DNA from: Cyclobacteriaceae bacterium
GTDB lineage: Bacteria > Bacteroidota > Bacteroidia > Cytophagales > Cyclobacteriaceae
Assembly (NCBI GenBank): GCA_028285685.1
Contig: JANQOR010000034.1
Coordinates: 62,001 to 126,000 of the forward strand
DNA length: 64,000 bases
Reading direction: 5' to 3'
Position numbers and translations under genes: made by a program. Position 1 is the stretch's first letter; every line of letters starts with the position of its first letter. The notes below the pieces were generated by a model. It saw only the letters and a list, made by a program, of their open reading frames with translations. It made no database searches and was not told the DNA's origin. This document shows positions 61,030 through 64,000 of this stretch, piece after piece.

Positions 61030-63684
61030 CTATCTGATTTGTTGACCAATGGAGAAGTGAAATTGAGGTCCCGAGTTATCCAAAGATCCTGGTATCCTAT
61101 CAAACCCGTATGCCCAATCAATTCCCATAAGACCAAACGCTGGCATGAAGATTCTAAGGCCCACTCCTGCAGCTTTTTTTATGTCGTAGGGGTTAAACTT
61201 GGCAAAATCATCCCAGTTGTTGCCTCCTTCGAAGAAAACCTGGCCGTATATTGTCGCTGTTGGAGCTAGTGACAGCGGATAGCGAAGCTCCATCACATAT
61301 TTGTTGAAAATCGTACCTCCTTCGATGTTGTTTTCCACATCTCTAGGGGTGATTGAATTGTTGGCATAGCCCCTAAGTCCGATAACGTCCGTTCCTAGTA
61401 GGAAATTCTGGCCAGTTAAACCATCGCCCCCAAGCTGGAAACGTTCGAAGGGTCCAACGCCCACATTCCTGTCATATGATCCGATATATCCAAAATGCGC
61501 TCTTGTTGCCAAAACAAGCTTGCCAGCAAGAGTCATGAAATACTTGCTGTCAAAATTCCATTTGTGATATTCGAGCCATTTGAATTTCTCCGCATTCGTT
61601 ATATCCTCGCCGCTTACATCCCTTCCAAATAGTGAGAACGGAGGAGTAAAGGAGGCACTCAAAGAAATGGAGGACCCACTTCTTGGGTACATCGGCTGAT
61701 CTATTGAGTTTCTTGCGATCGTTGTGTTGAATGTGAAGCTGTTAGCATCACCAGTCTGGAATCCTAGAGATCGGCTGGCAAACTGAAATAGATCATACCG
61801 CTGATATGAAATGGAATTACTTACCGTGAAGAAGTCATCAGGCCATCTTACTCGTCGTCCAAGTGATAGGGAAATCCCCGTAACCTTCAAAGATCCTAAA
61901 GTAGTATCGGTAAATCGATCGATTGATCGCTGGATAGATTTACTATAGCTCACCCCAAACGAATTTGGCTTTCGACCTCCCAGCCAAGGCTCGACAAAGG
62001 AGAACGAATAACTTTGGAATTGTCTTCCATTCGCCTGAAACCTCACAGATAGGCTCTGCCCATCTCCGACCGGAAGGCCTCTCCACTGACTCTTTTTAAA
62101 TATATTCTTTGCAGAAAAATTGTTGAACGTCACACCGAAAGTCCCAACAAAACCAAAAGCTCCACCCCATCCTCCGGAGAGTTCTATCTGATCATTGGAC
62201 CTTTCTACCAGTTGCCACTCAATATCGACCGTTTCATTGACCGGATCAGGAATAGGAAGAGGACTCACCTGCTCCGGATCAAAGTACCCTAATTGAGAAA
62301 GTTCACGTTGTGTTCTTATCAGCTCTGACCTGCTAAACTTATCACCCGGCATGGTTCGCAATTGTCTTAATACTACGTGATCGCTGGTTTTTTCATTTCC
62401 ACTTATAGTGACTTTGTCGATTGTTGCCTGAGCTCCCTCATAAATTCGCATTTCTAAGTCAATCGAATCTTCATAAATGCCCACTTCGATAGGATTGATA
62501 TTGAAAAACAAATAACCATCGTCCATGTAAAGTGAACTTATGTCCGCACCTGTTGGATTGAAATTCAGTTTTTTGTTAACCAGGTCGAGATCGTAAACAT
62601 CTCCTGATTGGATGCCCAAAATCTGGGAAAGCTGCTCATTGGTGTAAATGTAGTTCCCAGTCCATTCTATATCTCTGAAGTAGTATTTCTTGCCTGCATC
62701 CACCGATATGTCGATGTTCATGAATTTGTTGCTGGTGTTGTAGGTAGTATCGGATACGATTTTCGCATCGCGATATCCTTTGGAATTATAAAACCCAATG
62801 ACAAGATCTTTGTCGTCTTCATAGTCAGACTTGACAAACTTTGATGACTTGAAGAAATTGAAGTTGACGTGTTTTGCAAAGTACTCTCGAATTTCTTCTC
62901 CGCTGACCTTTTTCGGGGTGGTTACAAATTTCACAAGGTTGGGAGGCCATATGAAGGATGGAAATTTTTTGATGATCTCCGTTGGTAAAGAGAACTTAGG
63001 AACCATCCCCGTGCCTTTAAGCTTCTGCCTAAGCTTCGCCGACGAGAAGTTTTCATTGCCTTCAAATTGAATGGTGTGAATCTTTACTTTTTGACCTTTA
63101 TCGATCATTATCTTCAGATTGGCACTGTTTCTTAGCACCGTGTCCTCCTGCTGTACGACCTTCACCTTTGCGTTAAGGAAACCCTTGCTCTCCATAAACT
63201 TGAAGACTGCCAACTCTGTATTTTTGATCAGTACATCAGTCAAAATTTTTCCTCGAACCAGGTCAATCTTGTCTTCAATTTCGCCCTTTTGAGTTTTATT
63301 GACTCCTTCGATAGTATATCGAGTCAACCTCGGCCTTTCAGTCAATTCAATGACCAGCCATATTTTATCACCTTCAAGTTTTGAAGCATAGATTGATGCG
63401 TTTCCAATGATTCCCTGCTTCCATAGTTTCTTTATCGCAGTTGAAACCTCGTCACCGGGTACTTTGATTTTGTCACCCACTCGTAGTCCTGAAAGAGAAA
63501 TGAGTGCGTTGTTGTCGAGAAATTGAACCCCTTTCACCTCAATGTCCGCTATCTCATATTCCTTAGGGCTCGAATAGTTTATTGAAACATTCGAACTATT
63601 ACTTTGATTGTTTCGCCCAAAAACAATTTGACCGAAAGATTCAACCCCCATCAGGACAGCAACGATAAATACGAATTTTCTCAT
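61030..63684 (-). CDS. bamA: Outer-membrane protein assembly factor BamA
   Basis: An 884-residue Omp85 protein, the core of the BAM insertase. Signal peptide about 1-18; an extra low-complexity stretch (about 19-40); five POTRA domains (about 42-470); then a 16-strand barrel (about 500-884) with the conserved DVIGLRGYANNS motif and a C-terminal signature ending in aromatic/hydrophobic residues (FHFSIGQQIR). It is long because of insertions between POTRA domains (for example around residues 215-260), typical of Bacteroidota BamA. Overlaps uppS by 4 bases and is followed directly by two OmpH genes. Confidence 0.96.
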   Translation of the reverse strand: MRKFVFIVAVLMGVESFGQIVFGRNNQSNSSNVSINYSSPKEYEIADIEVKGVQFLDNNALISLSGLRVGDKIKVPGDEVSTAIKKLWKQGIIGNASIYASKLEGDKIWLVIELTERPRLTRYTIEGVNKTQKGEIEDKIDLVRGKILTDVLIKNTELAVFKFMESKGFLNAKVKVVQQEDTVLRNSANLKIMIDKGQKVKIHTIQFEGNENFSSAKLRQKLKGTGMVPKFSLPTEIIKKFPSFIWPPNLVKFVTTPKKVSGEEIREYFAKHVNFNFFKSSKFVKSDYEDDKDLVIGFYNSKGYRDAKIVSDTTYNTSNKFMNIDISVDAGKKYYFRDIEWTGNYIYTNEQLSQILGIQSGDVYDLDLVNKKLNFNPTGADISSLYMDDGYLFFNINPIEVGIYEDSIDLEMRIYEGAQATIDKVTISGNEKTSDHVVLRQLRTMPGDKFSRSELIRTQRELSQLGYFDPEQVSPLPIPDPVNETVDIEWQLVERSNDQIELSGGWGGAFGFVGTFGVTFNNFSAKNIFKKSQWRGLPVGDGQSLSVRFQANGRQFQSYSFSFVEPWLGGRKPNSFGVSYSKSIQRSIDRFTDTTLGSLKVTGISLSLGRRVRWPDDFFTVSNSISYQRYDLFQFASRSLGFQTGDANSFTFNTTIARNSIDQPMYPRSGSSISLSASFTPPFSLFGRDVSGEDITNAEKFKWLEYHKWNFDSKYFMTLAGKLVLATRAHFGYIGSYDRNVGVGPFERFQLGGDGLTGQNFLLGTDVIGLRGYANNSITPRDVENNIEGGTIFNKYVMELRYPLSLAPTATIYGQVFFEGGNNWDDFAKFNPYDIKKAAGVGLRIFMPAFGLMGIDWAYGFDRIPGSLDNSGPQFHFSIGQQIR

Positions 63685-64000
63685 GCTCTTATTTTCAACT
63701 GTTCACTGGTTTTTCCAAACCTTCGCTCTCTCCTCTGATATGAAGCGATTGCTTGATGTAAATCTTTCTTTCTAAAATCAGGCCACAACACCTCAGTGAA
63801 AAACAATTCTGTATATGCCATTTGCCACAGTAAAAAATTGCTGATCCTCATTTCGCCACTAGTTCTGATCAACAGTTCCGGATCCGGAATATTCGCGGTG
63901 GACAAATACCTTGAAATTTTATCCGCACCAATTTCCGTCTCTCCAGCTTTCACCATGTTTTCTACTGCATTCACAATATCCCATCGTCCACTGTAGTTAA
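63681..64000 (-). CDS. uppS: Isoprenyl transferase (undecaprenyl diphosphate synthase), C-terminal part
   Basis: The last 106 codons of a cis-prenyltransferase that makes undecaprenyl diphosphate, the lipid carrier for peptidoglycan and O-antigen. Visible parts: LNYSGRWDIVNAV at the window edge, PDPELLIRTSGEMRISNFLL (substrate-binding Arg and Ser motif), and LFFTEVLWPDF. The gene continues beyond base 64000. Its stop overlaps the bamA start by 4 bases; uppS-bamA is a conserved pair. Confidence 0.96.
   Translation of the reverse strand, partial: NYSGRWDIVNAVENMVKAGETEIGADKISRYLSTANIPDPELLIRTSGEMRISNFLLWQMAYTELFFTEVLWPDFRKKDLHQAIASYQRRERRFGKTSEQLKIRA

Overview
This 64 kb window comes from the chromosome of a bacterium of the phylum Bacteroidota, most likely a marine Cytophagales-type organism. 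The evidence is: several secreted proteins ending in type IX secretion (T9SS) sorting domains; a PorZ homologue; a TonB-dependent receptor paired with a DUF4249 lipoprotein; a uppS-bamA-ompH-ompH block; the rpmB/rpmG/DUF4295/ftsY ribosomal neighbourhood; LytTR two-component signalling; and promoter-like TAnnTTTG boxes. Genes are densely packed. No intergenic stretch exceeds about 280 bases. I saw no tRNA, rRNA, CRISPR array, transposase, integrase or prophage.

Layout. 1-6.1 kb: end of a UDP-glucose dehydrogenase gene, a DUF547 protein, glyS, an MtfA-like M90 peptidase with an in-frame amber codon near its N-terminus, an orphan exported protein and dgt. 6.1-14.5 kb (minus): an 1803-residue T9SS-exported multidomain protein, then a LytTR response regulator and its TPR sensor kinase. 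14.6-22.8 kb (plus): an RND-family exporter, ileS, lspA, a DUF1835 protein, a small membrane protein and a small acidic gene broken by a frameshift. 22.8-32 kb: an alpha/beta hydrolase-OsmC fusion, a DUF6134-like protein, ftsY, a subtilisin-like T9SS cargo protease, DUF4295, rpmG, a secreted aminopeptidase P, rpmB and DUF5522. 32-41 kb (plus): rocD, then bioB-bioF-bioD-bioA followed by a ferritin-like di-iron protein, a YCF48-like lipoprotein, hemB and two small lipoproteins. 41-45 kb (minus): two exported proteins, an orphan GroES-like protein, rmuC and pdxJ. 45-51 kb (plus): tpx, a TonB-dependent receptor with DUF4249, and two more lipoproteins. 51-54 kb (minus): anti-sigma factor, ECF sigma factor and a Glu-rich acidic protein. 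54-60 kb (plus): [2Fe-2S] ferredoxin, tdk, porZ, recO, a 2-oxoglutarate oxygenase and chrA. 60-64 kb (minus): two OmpH/Skp chaperones, bamA and the end of uppS.

How the genes fit together. Much of the window serves the cell envelope: lipoprotein processing (lspA), membrane targeting (ftsY), outer-membrane assembly (bamA, ompH), type IX secretion (porZ plus cargo) and nutrient uptake (TonB receptor/DUF4249). The rest is translation (glyS, ileS, rpmB, rpmG), nucleotide metabolism (dgt, tdk) and cofactor synthesis (biotin, heme, PLP).

The most promising leads are: a ferritin-like protein with a full set of di-iron ligand motifs at the end of a biotin operon that shows no gene for making the pimeloyl precursor; the in-frame UAG in the M90 peptidase; the frameshift in the small acidic gene; a perfect 13-bp inverted repeat ahead of the S8 protease; and the splitting of the usual rpmB-rpmG-DUF4295-ftsY cluster by two peptidase genes.
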